This document shows, one piece after another, positions 11,297 to 22,837 of a stretch of 64,000 bases of DNA. A program made the translations under genes and the position numbers. Under the pieces are notes generated by a model that was not told the origin of the DNA, did no database searches, and worked only from the letters and a program-made list of their open reading frames with translations. Each line of letters begins with the position of its first letter. Position 1 is the stretch's first letter. This stretch comes from Conus ventricosus (taxonomy: Eukaryota > Mollusca > Gastropoda > Neogastropoda > Conidae): contig CM031611.1 of NCBI GenBank assembly GCA_018398815.1, positions 43,211,937 through 43,275,936 of the forward strand, given 5' to 3'.

Positions 11297-12885
11297 TTAA
11301 GCCTTATGAAGTTCACTTTTGTTCCTCCTTGACCAGATCCAGCTTGAACACCTCTCTGCCGCTTCTGCCATTGCTTTCGGGGCTCTGGTATTTTCCTTCC
11401 CTGCAACTGAGAGCTGTTTCATGAGGCTGTATGCAGACGTTCCTACAAATCCCCTTGCTCCAATTTCTGCAGTGAGGACTTTGACCTGATAGCCTTCTCT
11501 CCTCAGGCTGTTTGCCAGATCAGCATACTTTTCAGTCTTGTAGATTTGAGCTGCCTCCATTCTGTTCTCATATGGCATCATGAGCTCGATCATGATCAGC
11601 TGCTTGGTTGACTTAGAGTGGACTACTATGTCTGGTCTCATGCCACTCTTGCTGATGATCTCTGGGTGACTCTTCCATTCTGAGAGGTCTGCAGTGCACT
11701 CCCAGTCATCTGCCCCATCCAGCAGACTCTGCCTGCATGTTTCGAGTGGCACTGTTGTTCTTGGCCATGATTTGCTGCCTCCTGCCGTGAAGAATGTTGC
11801 GGGTGCTTTTGGAGTCCTGATTCTCCATTTTGTGGTGTTGGTACTAGCCCAGACTACTTGTACAATCTCTCTGAGCACTTGGTTGTGCCTCCATGTGTAC
11901 CTTCCTTGAGCCAGGGCTACTTTACATGAGCTTAGAACATGCTCCACTGTTTGTTTTTCATGGCAGAGGGGGCATGCAGGATCGTCTGTTTTCCCCCACT
12001 TCACCAGGTTTGCATTTGAGGGCAGAAGGTCATATGCAGATCTGAGAATGAAGCTGATCCTGAGAGAGGCCATGTCCCAAATGTCATTCCAAGTTAGACT
12101 TCTTTGGAGTGCATTCTCCCACGTTGTCCATTGCCCTTGCTGGCTCTGCTGGACTGCTTTTTGGAGTCTTTTTTGGTCTTCTTCTTTTCTCATCTCCTGA
12201 ATCATCATGTCTCTTTTGGCTTTTCCTTTGGCCTTTGACCACCATTCAGTTTTGGTCACCCCAGTCCTTGTCTGTTGGTCTGTGTGTGTCCTGTTATTTC
12301 TCTAATCTTGAGACTTTCTTTTGCAGAATCCATCGCCTCTTGAACTTTCCATTTTCTGCCTGTCTTCAGCTGGGGCTTGATTGCTTCTACCACCTTGTCT
12401 CCTGAGTCCTCCAGCATGCTTTGAAGTCTGATCTTCCCTGCTTTGTATTCCTCCAGGATGGATTTCAGTGGTAGTTTGAGCTTTGCTTGGCGACAGTACA
12501 GCGCGATGTCAGTCAGACAGGGTGGGACACCAAGCCATTTCCTTGTGAACTTGTTGATTTTGGCTTCCATTGCTTCCACTGTGCTGGTGCAGATGTCGTA
12601 TATCATCAGAGGCCATACGAGCTTTGGTATCAGCATGAACTGCAGACACCAGACCTTGTATTTGCCAGGGAGCCCACACTGGTCAATGGTCTCCAAGCCT
12701 TCTTCCGCCATCTGCTTGGTTTCTTTTGCTCTTTGTGTGTCTTTCAGCGTATCATCACACCATCTTCTAAGGCTCTTGACTGGTTCTTCTGTGACTGTTG
12801 AAATGGCCTGGTTGGCAACACTGAAGACCACAGATTCGGCCACTTTTCCTTTCCTCAGTGAGAGACTCCGTGATTTCTTTGGCTA
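11297..12885 (-). mobile_element. non-LTR retrotransposon 3' part with restriction-like endonuclease (R2/NeSL/R4-like)
   Basis: Two overlapping minus-strand frames (12843-12256 and 12259-11297) make up the C-terminal half of a LINE protein; joining them needs one single-base shift near 12260. Visible parts are a post-RT thumb-like region (WLGVPPCLTDIALYC), a CCHC knuckle CPLCHEKQTVEHVLSSC (C-x2-C-x7-H-x4-C), and a PD-(D/E)xK endonuclease core with RPDIVVHS, an IEL motif, and KTEKYADLANSLRREGY. This order is typical of single-ORF LINEs that use a restriction-like endonuclease. The RT palm is missing, so the copy is 5'-truncated and dead. The frame ends at a TAA by the 3' end. It inserted into copy A after the locus duplicated. 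Confidence 0.85.
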
Positions 12886-12954
12886 AATGTTTTTGTCTAC
12901 ACAAACGAACTAGACACCAGTGGGGAGCACAACAATATCCACGGCGCACTCTCT

Positions 12955-14251
12955 CAGGGTTCGTACGCTCCTTGAAACTCCTTGAATTCTGACAGGGAAT
13001 TTCAAGACCTTGAAAACCTTTTGAAAATCAATAAAATGTGGTTCTGTTGACCGAACCTCCTTGAAAACCTTTGAAAATCAAGCCGTCAGTTCCAAAAATC
13101 TTTAATGTGGCAGAAAGAAATGGCAGTTGGGTTGTTCTGCGTTCTTATTAATGAAAAACGTTTTTAAAACAAATTTTTACAAACATTGTCGCGATCCTGG
13201 ATTGTTGTCGGCGATTTTACCAAGGGAGATAATTTGAAAATAATTGATGAAGTTATAAATTATCTCCCTTGGTAAATCGCCGACGATAATCCAGGATCGC
13301 GACGATGTTTGTAACAATTTGTTTTAAAATAGTTTTTCATTAACCTGAACGCAGAAAATTCAAACCGCCATTTCTTTTTTCAATTTTTACGCAAGTAGTG
13401 TAGCCTTAAGGGGAGAGGTGGCACGAAAATTTGACAATTTTCTTTCAGAAATCATGTTTTTGGTTTTATGTGTTTTTGTGCTCAAGACAGTCTTGTTGAA
13501 CGCATTTGTGGTGTTCATTTTGTCTATTTTCACAGTTTTCGTAGTAAAAAAATGACTTTATTTGAAGGAGGTGTGTGTGAAAATTGCTTAACTTCTTTAT
13601 TTTCGAACGCCGTTTTCTCAAAATCACTTTTTTCGACAACAGTTGATGTGCAAGGAGTATAATATCTCTGGATCCAGGCCAGCTGGCTTGGTAATTTTTT
13701 TTCTTTTGATGAGAAATTATTTCTGCATGCAATTATATTTTATTTATAAGTCAAAACAGCACATATCATTGCTATTTCTATTGCAATAATTCAAAAGCAA
13801 TGAAACGCGAAGCCTGATGGCCACTATGTGGAAAACAATTATTGAAAAAAAGCAGTTCAGATATATGAAAATCCTTTTGTAATTGCATTACTATAGCTCT
13901 GCAAAACAATATATAAAAATCCTTTTGTAATTGCATTACTATAGCTCGGCAAAACAAAAAAAGTCATGTTTCAAGTGCCTAACATGTCTGCTATGATACA
14001 AATACAGCTCCTGTCATGAACCTTTTTTTTCATTTTTCATCATTTTGCCCTCATTTGTGGTCCCCAAATCACACAAGAGCTTTGAAATCGCTGAAATATG
14101 TTTTTTCTATTTTTTTAACATAAACAATAGAAAAAAATGAAGTTTTAAAAGAACAATGGTTTAATTTTCGAGCCACCTCTTGCCTTGAAATAAAATGAAC
14201 GCTCCTTGAAAACTCCTTGAATTTTGTTCTTGGGAGTCTGTAGGAACCCTG
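12955..14251. mobile_element. non-autonomous hAT-like element, copy 1 (5-bp TSD)
   Basis: The ends are imperfect terminal inverted repeats: CAGGGTTCGTAC on the left and, reversed, CAGGGTTCCTAC on the right. They are flanked by a 5-bp target duplication TCTCT (12950-12954 and 14252-14256). Subterminal regions carry repeated CTCCTTGAAA motifs. No transposase frame is present. Copy B of the segmental duplication lacks the insert. The TIR sequence and 5-bp TSD fit the hAT5 subgroup; that assignment rests on memory of family features. Confidence 0.8.
13120..13375. repeat. large imperfect palindrome inside the hAT-like element
   Basis: Arms of roughly 115 bp face each other around TTGAAAATAATTGATGAAG. 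The inner arms are ACCAAGGGAGATAATTT against AAATTATCTCCCTTGGT; the outer arms include ATCGCGAC and GTTTTTCATTAACCT-type sequence. The AAGGGAGATAA core recurs in the second copy near 27.46-27.52 kb. Confidence 0.85.
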
Positions 14252-15009
14252 TCTCTTCAATTTCTGATCTCGCATCTCATTTACACAGTTGTTATGCTGC
14301 AAAGACATCCACTTTCACAATCACAACAGTAGCACTCAAATAAGTCCGCAAGGCATCAAGGTTTTTGGACAGTTAAAGAAATAAAATCACAATTAAGAGC
14401 AAGATCTTCATTGATGCACCTTTTAATTACAGCGTTGTACATTACAAATATTTCATATAGACGACTTATAACTTTATAGGCCCATAAGTGAAATAAGTCT
14501 CTAGATTGTTTAATTATTTCCTTGGTTAGTCATCTTTGAGATAGATATATAGGCCTATTGTTTTTGGTTTGTACGTCTCTTCTGAAGCTCGCATTTAGTC
14601 CCAAGTTATCAAATGTACCAATCTTATTCCCAATTAAGCTAAACATTTAGATGTACCTGAACTAAAGATGTCTGGGGCAAACGTGTTATTCCTATTCATG
14701 TTCTTTAAAACATAAGTAGTTTCTTAGAGAGTAGTCTGTCCTTTCAATTAGTTTGCTTCTACCTCATGTACACGAGGGATGTTACTAAGACATTTTCTTA
14801 TCTTACATTCTAGAAACTTACTGCTACATATAGTGCATAGTAACTTTTACTTCTTGAAGAATATCATTTGGGTTATCATGTTATTTTGGTTGATCAACAA
14901 TGCTAGCTATGTTCTTAAAAAGACAGTATCTTTTTTCTACCATTTAGAAATTCTGAATTTTCAGCCCTTCACTGTCAGTCATAGAGTTGTCCTGTATAGT
15001 GATCCCTCT

Positions 15010-18000
15010 TTTTCATTCTCATCTTAAGTTGCTCAGTAGTTCTCTTCTTCTTTTTTTTTTCTTTTTTTTTTTTGCTTTTATGATTTTAATACCGCACTCA
15101 ATGCTCTACTCATTTTTTTTTGTATCAACATGTGGTTGCTCTTAATATTTTTCTTTTATTCCATCGATTTTCATTTTCATCACGGCATACAACCTGTTTT
15201 TGATCTTAGTTTCATTAAAAGAAAATGGAGAAAATGTCAGATAATTCAGGAATGGAAAATTGTTGATGTTCAGTACCACTTGTGTTGACGCTTAAGCTTC
15301 TTTAACAGGTTGAATTTAATCTTTGATTTAAATTAAATGCCTTTTCCCCCATGAAATGAATTGAATTTCAATATATTTTTTTTATTGTTACTGAATTTCA
15401 GTTTGAGTTAAACTGCAGAATGATCTGTTCTATACCCATATATATCAACATTATCCACAAATAAAACCTTAGAATTTCAACAGAAAAAAGTGAGGTTTAG
15501 CTTGTTTAAAAAAAAATAGTACTTCTCAAAGTGTTTTAAAAACTAGCGTCATATATAAGCATCTTTCAAATGAAAAGCCTCTTTAGCTTCAGGTATTATT
15601 TATATGCTTGTAATTATATGATTTCGGGTTGGATCAGAGACTTAAAACACCGGTTATTCTTAATTTTGACAAGATAGAAAACATTGATATGATACATATT
15701 AATGGAAAGGAAATCACTTTTCTTGTATTTCAATAAATCCCAATGTCATAATGAAATAAAAAAAAATATCCTTCAAAAGAGTTGACTACAAACTCTACTC
15801 ATTCGGTGGTCTATCTTTCCAGAGCAATTTCGGAAAAAAAACACCTCCAAAAGGATAAACGTCAATATGCTGACACAAGAAAAGGCGACTTTGCATCATG
15901 ATTTTCGTTACTATTTTTTTATTTTTCCTTGTTTTCTTTTCATTTAACTTATCCTCGCATATTTACATACTAAATTCACCACTTCGATGTTTCTGTCTCA
16001 GTTGAACCGCCGTGGAGTTCTTCAGCAAGAGGCTGGAATGGGAGCCATCCCCAAATTATACAAGCCCCGAGCAGCGGGTGCAAATCCACCCAGAATTAGG
16101 TCAACATTGTAAAAGGGGTGGCGCCCGAAGAGAGTACAGTCAAAACTGGACGACATCATCAGTCAAAAGGGCCCGGAGACGTCCTCATTTAACGGACGGT
16201 TCTCTGAAAAGAGACGTCGGGGGGTGGGCCTTTGTCGCCCCTGAACGAGAACGGCATGTCGAGAAGAGAAATGGTCATGTGGTTACAGCAAGCACCTGCG
16301 TGTCTCTAACATGGAGGAGATGGCCATCACGCAGGCATTTCTCTGGCTGTCCTTTCAACGTGACTTGCACACAACGACGGTGTACGTCGTTACTGACTGT
16401 AAGGACCTTCTCGACAAGGTAAAGTCATTATGTACCTGATCTACATGATTACACAGTACCTAGCACTTTCGACTACACCAATTAAAGTGTTAAAAATAGT
16501 AACCCCGTGCATTTGCCATTGCAATGTAGTGCCTATGAATTTACCTTTACCTGATCGTACCAAGTCTGTCACGCTTTGGACATTTGTGAAAAAATTTGGG
16601 CCCGAACATTTTTCGAATACCCCTTGCATTCGTGCGTAGAATCAGAGGACTTGTTTTAGGTTCACGATGGGAATTAATCTGGTAATAAAAATAACAAAAA
16701 CAAAGAATTGCATGCAGCTGTCGGTTAAATTTAAAATACATCGTTCGTAACGCAGTGGCATACCCGCATTAGTTGGTTACGTATTTTTGTGTGTGTAGGG
16801 AGGGGGTTGCTGCCAACAGCCCCACACTTAAAACCCCCGGAAACTGGGGCAGACACATCTTGCCACCTGTGTACAACTCCTCATCGGTTCAATCACATGA
16901 CCAGGGTTCGACCTGTGGTGTGTGCACTGACTCCAGTTCACCCAGTAGCAATACCACCGCTGACGAAGACGGAAGGACGTCAGTCGAAAAACTCTAAGTG
17001 CTTGGGTTTTCCCCGATGAGTGACCGGTTCAAATCAGGTTGTCGTTTTGTGTGGGTTTGTTGGGACCAGGGTGGATGTTATGTTTACCTGGGGAGATGAA
17101 ATGACAATTTTAAGTGAAAATAAGAGGGCTTTGAAAAAGTAATGGCTTAAAAATTAAACCCCAAAATTTCTCGTATATATCGTTTGGTATAAAACTGTGA
17201 ACCATTCTGAATACGACTCGGACGTTTGGCTTTATCAAGCTGACTTCAAAACAACGCTACAGCAGTACACACACACTTCTTGGAAAGGCAGATTGGTTTC
17301 TGCTGCCTTTTTATCTGTCACTGTGAGCTCCAATGGGCCTCTTCAGATTTTTGGCTGGTGAGACCACTGTCATAGAGCATTGTTCAGTAACTCTCAGACT
17401 AATGGTCACATGTCCTTTCCTTTTGTTTAACCAATAAATAAAAATACACCAGAAGGTGCGTGTAGAACTCGGATAGGTACTGTCCTCAACTGCCGAACCA
17501 AGCAGCTGGGAACCCCATTCTCTAGTCCCTCTTAGTTCTTTTCAGCCTATATCTGACACCGTCATTAAAAAGATCATGATAAATCTGGTATTGCAATTTC
17601 TGAACTCGTTCCGCATCCAGCATCTGTTCTGAATCACTGTGCTGACTATTGTTGTCCGCAGTTAAACTTCTTTAGGTGTTGACTTGTTGTTTGCAGTTAA
17701 ATTTCTTTAGGTGTTGACTGTAAACGCTTGGGGTTTATGGGCACATTACTAAAGTTTTGATAAGAATAATTGTAGTAATGATGATAACAAAAACAAACAA
17801 AAAAATCAATGATAATAACAATAATAATGATGATAATGATAGCAATGGTCCTTTTGCATTTTGACACTATTACAGGTGAAGCTGGGGGGCTTTGTGAGAG
17901 AGTGGATAGCCTTGGCTCCCTCTCTGAACGTCAAGGAAATCTCATGGGTATATTGTCCAGCTCATGCAGGTGTCAAGCCAAACATTCGTGCAGATGAACT

Positions 18001-18265
18001 AGCAAAGGGCGCACGACGTTCTGCAACGGTAGGTGAGTGTCACAAACTTTGGAACTTGTGTTTGGAAGAAGACGAGAACACAACAACATTCAGAATTTTT
18101 TTCTCCACACGAACGAACCAGATACCAGTTTGCAGTTCACCAATAAATTTTGACTCGCACTCTTTTCTTCAGTGAATCTCGGATCTTGCATCTCATTTAC
18201 ACACAGTGGTCATGCTACAAAGACCCCCATTTTCCCATTCACAACAGTATGGTCCAAACACGTCG
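15010..18265. repeat. segmental duplication, copy B of the RNase H-like locus
   Basis: Starts within the intron 1 equivalent (TTTTGCTTTTATGATTTTAA) and ends shortly after CATCTCATTTACACACAG. It lacks an equivalent of exon 1. Intron 2 has its own unshared segments at about 16.78-17.06 and 17.24-17.70 kb. Direct orientation to copy A. Confidence 0.7.
16002..18032 (+). pseudogene. RNase H-fold gene copy B, frameshifted
   Basis: Exon 2 equivalent 16002-16418 (acceptor TTCTGTCTCAG, donor GTAAAG) and exon 3 equivalent 17876-18032 (acceptor ATTACAG, donor GTGAGT). Exon 3 is 157 nt, the same length and phase as in copy A. Exon 3 is open and keeps the canonical WVYCPAHAGVKPNIRADELA, with His and final Asp intact. 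Exon 2 keeps LTDGSLKRDVGGWAFV and VVTDCKDLLDK but needs frame changes near 16110-16140, 16175-16195 and 16295-16320 to follow copy A. No exon 1 is present. It is most likely a pseudogene; alternatively the assembly has indel errors here. Confidence 0.7.
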
Positions 18266-18269
18266 ATTA

Positions 18270-19190
18270 GGTATAAAAGTTTTCTCAGAGCACTCGCGCG
18301 GTGAATACGGTGCCTGGTTGTTGTTAGTGGCCTGAGCTTGGGCAGAGGGTCGGACAAAGGCAGCCAGTGGGAAAACGAAGCGGGATAGACACCCTCCCCC
18401 TACTGCGTCGTTGTACTTAGAGTATTGGACTGAGGAGGACATGCATACATTACTAGCATGTTTCCAAAACGCCTGTACCCACAGTCTGAGGCAGAGAGGT
18501 TAATGAAGTTCGTGAAGCACTGCATAACGATGTACACAAGACAGTAACGGTAAAGCAAAACAGTTAGTTTCCGCAAGCACAGCAACATATCACCAACGAC
18601 CCGGACGTGATTTTATAGAACACTTACAGAAACGATACATGACCCAGAACTGTTACTTGCTCATGACATTTCATGTCACCAAAAATAACCTCAAAACTCG
18701 GCGTATAGTTTTAGACGTTTGAGTCTGTTTTGCTTTGCGCGTGTATTTCATTTTGTTTTTTAATTGAAATATATTACCTGGAAAGCCGATTGTCCTCATC
18801 TTCTGTAGTATGTCTTTGCTTTTGATCTTTGGGTTAGACTTGTTAGAGTTCAGTCGAACGTTCATTTGATATTGTCTTTATCTTTAGTATCGCTGAATAA
18901 AATGTAGGATTCGGAATAATACCGAATTTATCATCAATTTCTGTACTTTCCACATGATGCGTTGCGCTGCTCGGTGGTCGTAAATGACGTTATTGCTTTA
19001 AGGTTTGAATTGTCAAATACGAGAATATTTCAATTAGTACTTGTATTTAATTTAAAGGCATTCCATAATTAAGACATGGTAAAAATTACGAATATTAAAG
19101 TCATGTTTAGATCATATTATTGTTGCATAACAATGATGTGTATTCTTTGTTGACTGCAATGACGTCGAGTCGTCTTCTGAAAACGGAAGC
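18270..19190. other. no recognisable gene
   Basis: AT-rich unique-looking sequence without long frames, family motifs or obvious repeats. Confidence 0.45.
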
Positions 19191-19935
19191 TGTCGTACTC
19201 AAACCTTAGTACATGTAGACTTGCAGATCTGGTCGATCGTCATTACATTAGACCTGCAGGTCATAACAGTTACGCACATGTAGATACATTAGAGTCTGAC
19301 CATTCCATAAGATGAAGGCTATTAAAGTAAAGATCTGATTTAGTAACCTACAGTGTTTATTCTAATTAAACACTGTCAATTCCATGTGATTGTTGGAATT
19401 TCAAACATTGTTATTCTTCAATCAACAACTGCTTTCTACTTACCTTTGAGTTGTCAACTCTCGTCTGGTCGATCCTACTTCACTTTAGATTGGTCCATCA
19501 ACGTTTACGGCACATGTGCTATGTGAGTATCACGCTCAGCCTTTTAATTCTGACTCTTTCCCCACTTTCCCTGTGACAGTTGACAAAGTTATACCTAAAC
19601 GATTTTACTTACTTATGTCATTCATTTAGGAAATCTGACGAATCTCCCCCTTTAAGTGTCTTTCACTGTTTAACTCTACTCACTCCTACCACTGATTGCT
19701 TTCTTTTTCCGTGAGTAGCAGTCAGCCTTTTATTCTGACTTCTTGCCCCCTTCCCTGTGCAGTTGAGAAAGGGTCTATGACCTGAAACGTACTGTTTTAG
19801 CATCTTTGTCTTCTTAATCGACGAATTTTACCCTGAGGTGAAAAAGTTTTTTTACCTTTGTTTTGAATTTCTCTTCACTTTTACGTCGATCCTGCGGTCT
19901 TCATTTTTTTTAATTGTCCACCCAGCTGTTTCGAT
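19190..19935 (+). repeat. tandem ~200-bp units upstream of the Penelope-like element (pLTR-like)
   Basis: Related blocks recur about three times: CTGGTCGATC(C/G) near 19215 and 19467 with a third TCGATCCTGCGG near 19890; CAGCCTTTTA(A)TTCTGACT near 19540 and 19722; TTCCCTGTGACAGTTGA near 19568 and a version near 19752. Penelope-like elements are often flanked by tandem, partly truncated copies of themselves (pseudo-LTRs), which fits the position. The unit at 19761-19790 contains a hairpin GGTC-TAT-GACC followed by TGAAACG. Confidence 0.5.
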
Positions 19936-20758
19936 CTCCACAGACCGCTACCCAGCCTTTTACCTAGTCTACTGTCTTACACCATGCCTTTGACTTCTTT
20001 CTTTGGCGCAGCCTTGGCGTGTTTCAGGACTTTACCCCCATGCCTCGGTGCATTGCCGTCAAGTACCTACGTGATACCCTTGAAAAGACCAAGCTTTCTA
20101 GCCATATTAATTTTATACGCCAGTGTATGCATAGACGTGTCTTGCCTTAGGGCTTTCATCTGAAGTTTTCCCTCCGTTCCCCTCATCCTACCCTGGCTGC
20201 CAGAACTCGACACCTTGTTCGCTCCACTGGTTTTCATCTAATGTCAGAGACCATCCAGTTTCACAGTCACCGCATCATGCATTTAACTTACTCTATGTAA
20301 CGAATGCGTTCCCACCTTCACAGTTTGGTTGACAGTGGCATGGCTGTTTTCATCATCAGAACCACACAGAAAGCAAATCGTGATCTTTACCAGACCTTGA
20401 CAGCTACTAAGGGTAGGAAACTGGCTGTTCTTCTGTCATCAAAGGTTTCTTCATCTTCATCGGTTGCTGCCCCTGATCCTAATTCTCTCCTGGTTGTCAC
20501 CATCCCACCAGACCTTGAGCTACCTGATGAGCAATGGAGGGTCCTTGCCAGAGGCATGAAGTTTGTGCCCCTCAGACCGTCCACCAACAGGGCCTGCACG
20601 CTCTTTCACTGCCAGCGGTTTTTCCGACGCCTGTGCCTTGCTGCTCATTTTGGTGAAGCATCCTTATCTGCACCTGACCCAGCAGTTGATGCTGACATTG
20701 CTGCACTTTTCCACAATCCTCCCAGCACCTGGACTCCCAGCCCTGGAGCTTCCCAGCC

Positions 20759-21823
20759 TTGGACTACTACATTGACATCTGCACCCGGCAGATCACCCAG
20801 CTGCGGCCCAAGCTTCTTCACCACTCAAATCTTTCCAGAGAGGAACAGAAGGCCTTACAAGATCTTAAGGACAGGAGAGACATCGTTGTGAAGCCTGCAG
20901 ACAAGGGTGGTGCTGTTGTGGTGTGGCGCAAGGATCTTTACATTCAAGAGACCCGGTCGCAGCTCTCCAACTCTGCCTTCTATTGTAGCATTTCCAAGCC
21001 CACGACCAAGCCGGACAATACCCTGATCAGACGAACCATCAAGAATGCCATTGTCAGTGGTCATCTTCCTCAACAAGCCATTTATGCAGTGATGAGGGAG
21101 CCACGGGAGTCCTTGTTCTACCTACTGCCAAAGATCCACAAGGCCAACAATCCCGGCCGCCCGATAGTGTCCGCTTGTTCTTGCCCTACCACATTGATCT
21201 CCAACTTTCTGGATGAAGTGTTCCAGCCCCTAGTTTCTCAGCTACCTACCTATGTGAAGGACACTGACCACACCCTCACCCTCCTTAATGACTTCTCTTT
21301 TCCTGATGACAGTGCAGAGAGGCACATCTTCACCATGGACATTGTGTTGTTGTACACTAACATCCCCCACAACGACGGCCTGCTTGCGGTCCACCATTTC
21401 CTTCAGAGGAGCCACCTTAGGCTGCACATCCTCGCCATCATGCATCTTACAGAGGTGGTCCTCACTTTGAGCTCATTTGCATTTTATGATAAACACTTTC
21501 AACAGCAAAGTGGGGTGGCCATGGGCACCAAGATGGGGCCTAGCTTTGCTTGCCGTTTTGTTGGTCATGTGGAAGAACAGGCGTTTAGTCAGTACACAGG
21601 TGAGATACCAGCATTCTACAGGCGCTTCATTGATGACTGTTTGGGCGTGTCTACCTGCAAGAAGGAATCCCTCCAGGACTTCATTTCCTTCATGTCTACC
21701 TTTCATCCAGCTCTACAGTATACCTGCAACATCTCTGACTCCTCTGTATCCTTCCTCGACATTGCCATTTCCATCTTACCTTATTTCAATAGCCTTGCCA
21801 CCACGGTCCAGTGTCTTCTATAA
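20759..21823 (+). pseudogene. reverse transcriptase domain of the Penelope-like element
   Basis: The frame carries the Penelope signature in order: KPADKGGAVVVW, LPKIHKANNPGRPIVS (RT motif 2-like), MDIVLLYTNIPH (motif A, catalytic Asp), GVAMGTKMGPSFA (motif B), YRRFIDDCLG (motif C, two Asp) and SFLDIAIS (motif D/E region). All three catalytic Asp are present in this segment. The protein breaks before and after it: the N-terminal part lies in another frame up to about 20760, and the connection to the endonuclease shifts near 21790-21830. Confidence 0.88.
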
Positions 21824-22244
21824 GTCTACCGATTCTCACAGCTACCTTTTCTACACTTCCAACCATCCCCGTGCCTGCAGAGACAGCATCCCCTACTTGC
21901 AGTTCCTGCGGCTGAGACGCATCTGCAGTGATGAGCAGGACTTTGAACATCAAGCAAAGAGAATGCTTGGATTCTTTCTTGCCCGGAAGGATCCAGGGAC
22001 CTGGTTCGTGGTGCACTAGAGCGAGCTCGTGCTGTCTCTCGTGCCCAGGCTCTTGTTCCTAGAGTCAGTCCTGATAATGAAGACCGTACAGTGGCAGCCC
22101 TCACCTACCACCCCCACAACCTTCCAGTCCGCAGTATCCTCCTCCGGAACTTCCACTTAGTTCAACAAGACCCACATCTAAGGGAGATCTTTCCTAAGCC
22201 ACCCCTCATCGCTTTCAGGAGGGATACCAACCTGAAAGAACATC

Positions 22245-22700
22245 TTGTGCGAGCTTCTATCCGCCCCTATGGTCCCCCCCCCCCCCCTCCCCCCTGGCAC
22301 TAGACCATGTGACCGCAAGGGTTGTAAGACCTGCCCTTTCATCGATGGTTTCACTGTCATCACAGGACCTGCTGGCCAGTTTGCCGTAAGGACCAGTTTT
22401 AATTGTCGGTCAAAAGACCTTGTCTGCGTCATCTCCTGCACCCTGTATACCAAGAAATACACAGGTGAGACCTACCGCAGCCTTGGTGAACGGTTCAGCG
22501 AGCACCTGCATTCCATGCGGCTTGATTATGACAACCCTGTGGGCTCCCACTTCAACCAGCAGCACCATTGCGTTGTCCACGCCAAAGTAGCAGCAGTGTG
22601 GCAGAACCAGTCGACAGGACTCTACAGGCTCTTTATGGAGTCTTCAGTGATTGCCCGTCTTGGCACTCGCACCCCCTATGGCATGAACACAAGGGATTGA
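22245..22700 (+). pseudogene. GIY-YIG endonuclease domain of the Penelope-like element
   Basis: Preceded by a Cys-rich linker (GCKTCPFI). The domain starts VCVISCTLYTKKYTGETYRS, where YTKKYTGE stands for the YVG-type strand, followed by LGERFSEHL (the conserved Arg helix) and SHFNQQHH. A Glu lies near the end (FMESSVIARL). A poly(C) run at about 22270-22290 interrupts the frame that leads into it. Confidence 0.82.
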
Positions 22701-22729
22701 ACTCGGCGGCTCGACTTGCAACCCCGTTC

Positions 22730-22837
<108 letters not shown>

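Larger units (their letters stand above)
6575..14360. repeat. segmental duplication, copy A of the RNase H-like locus
   Basis: Intron and exon sequence here aligns by eye with 15010-18265. Examples are GATCTTAGTTTCATTA in intron 1, GTGAACCATTCTGAATAC in intron 2, and CATCTCATTTACACA downstream of exon 3. Copy A is longer because it took later insertions: about 2 kb within intron 2, the SINE plus LINE at about 11.0-12.9 kb, and the hAT-like element at 12955-14251. Confidence 0.7.

Noticed and set aside
18150..18335. Fourth exon of the RNase H-like gene in copy B (ESRILHLIYTQ...)
   Set aside because: An acceptor precedes it, but the phase does not fit exon 3 in this frame. The in-phase reading is not conserved in copy A.
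19625..19660. Canonical hammerhead ribozyme at CTGACGAATC in the Penelope flank
   Set aside because: The CUGANGA box is there, but no stem II followed by GAAA could be found downstream at a usable distance.
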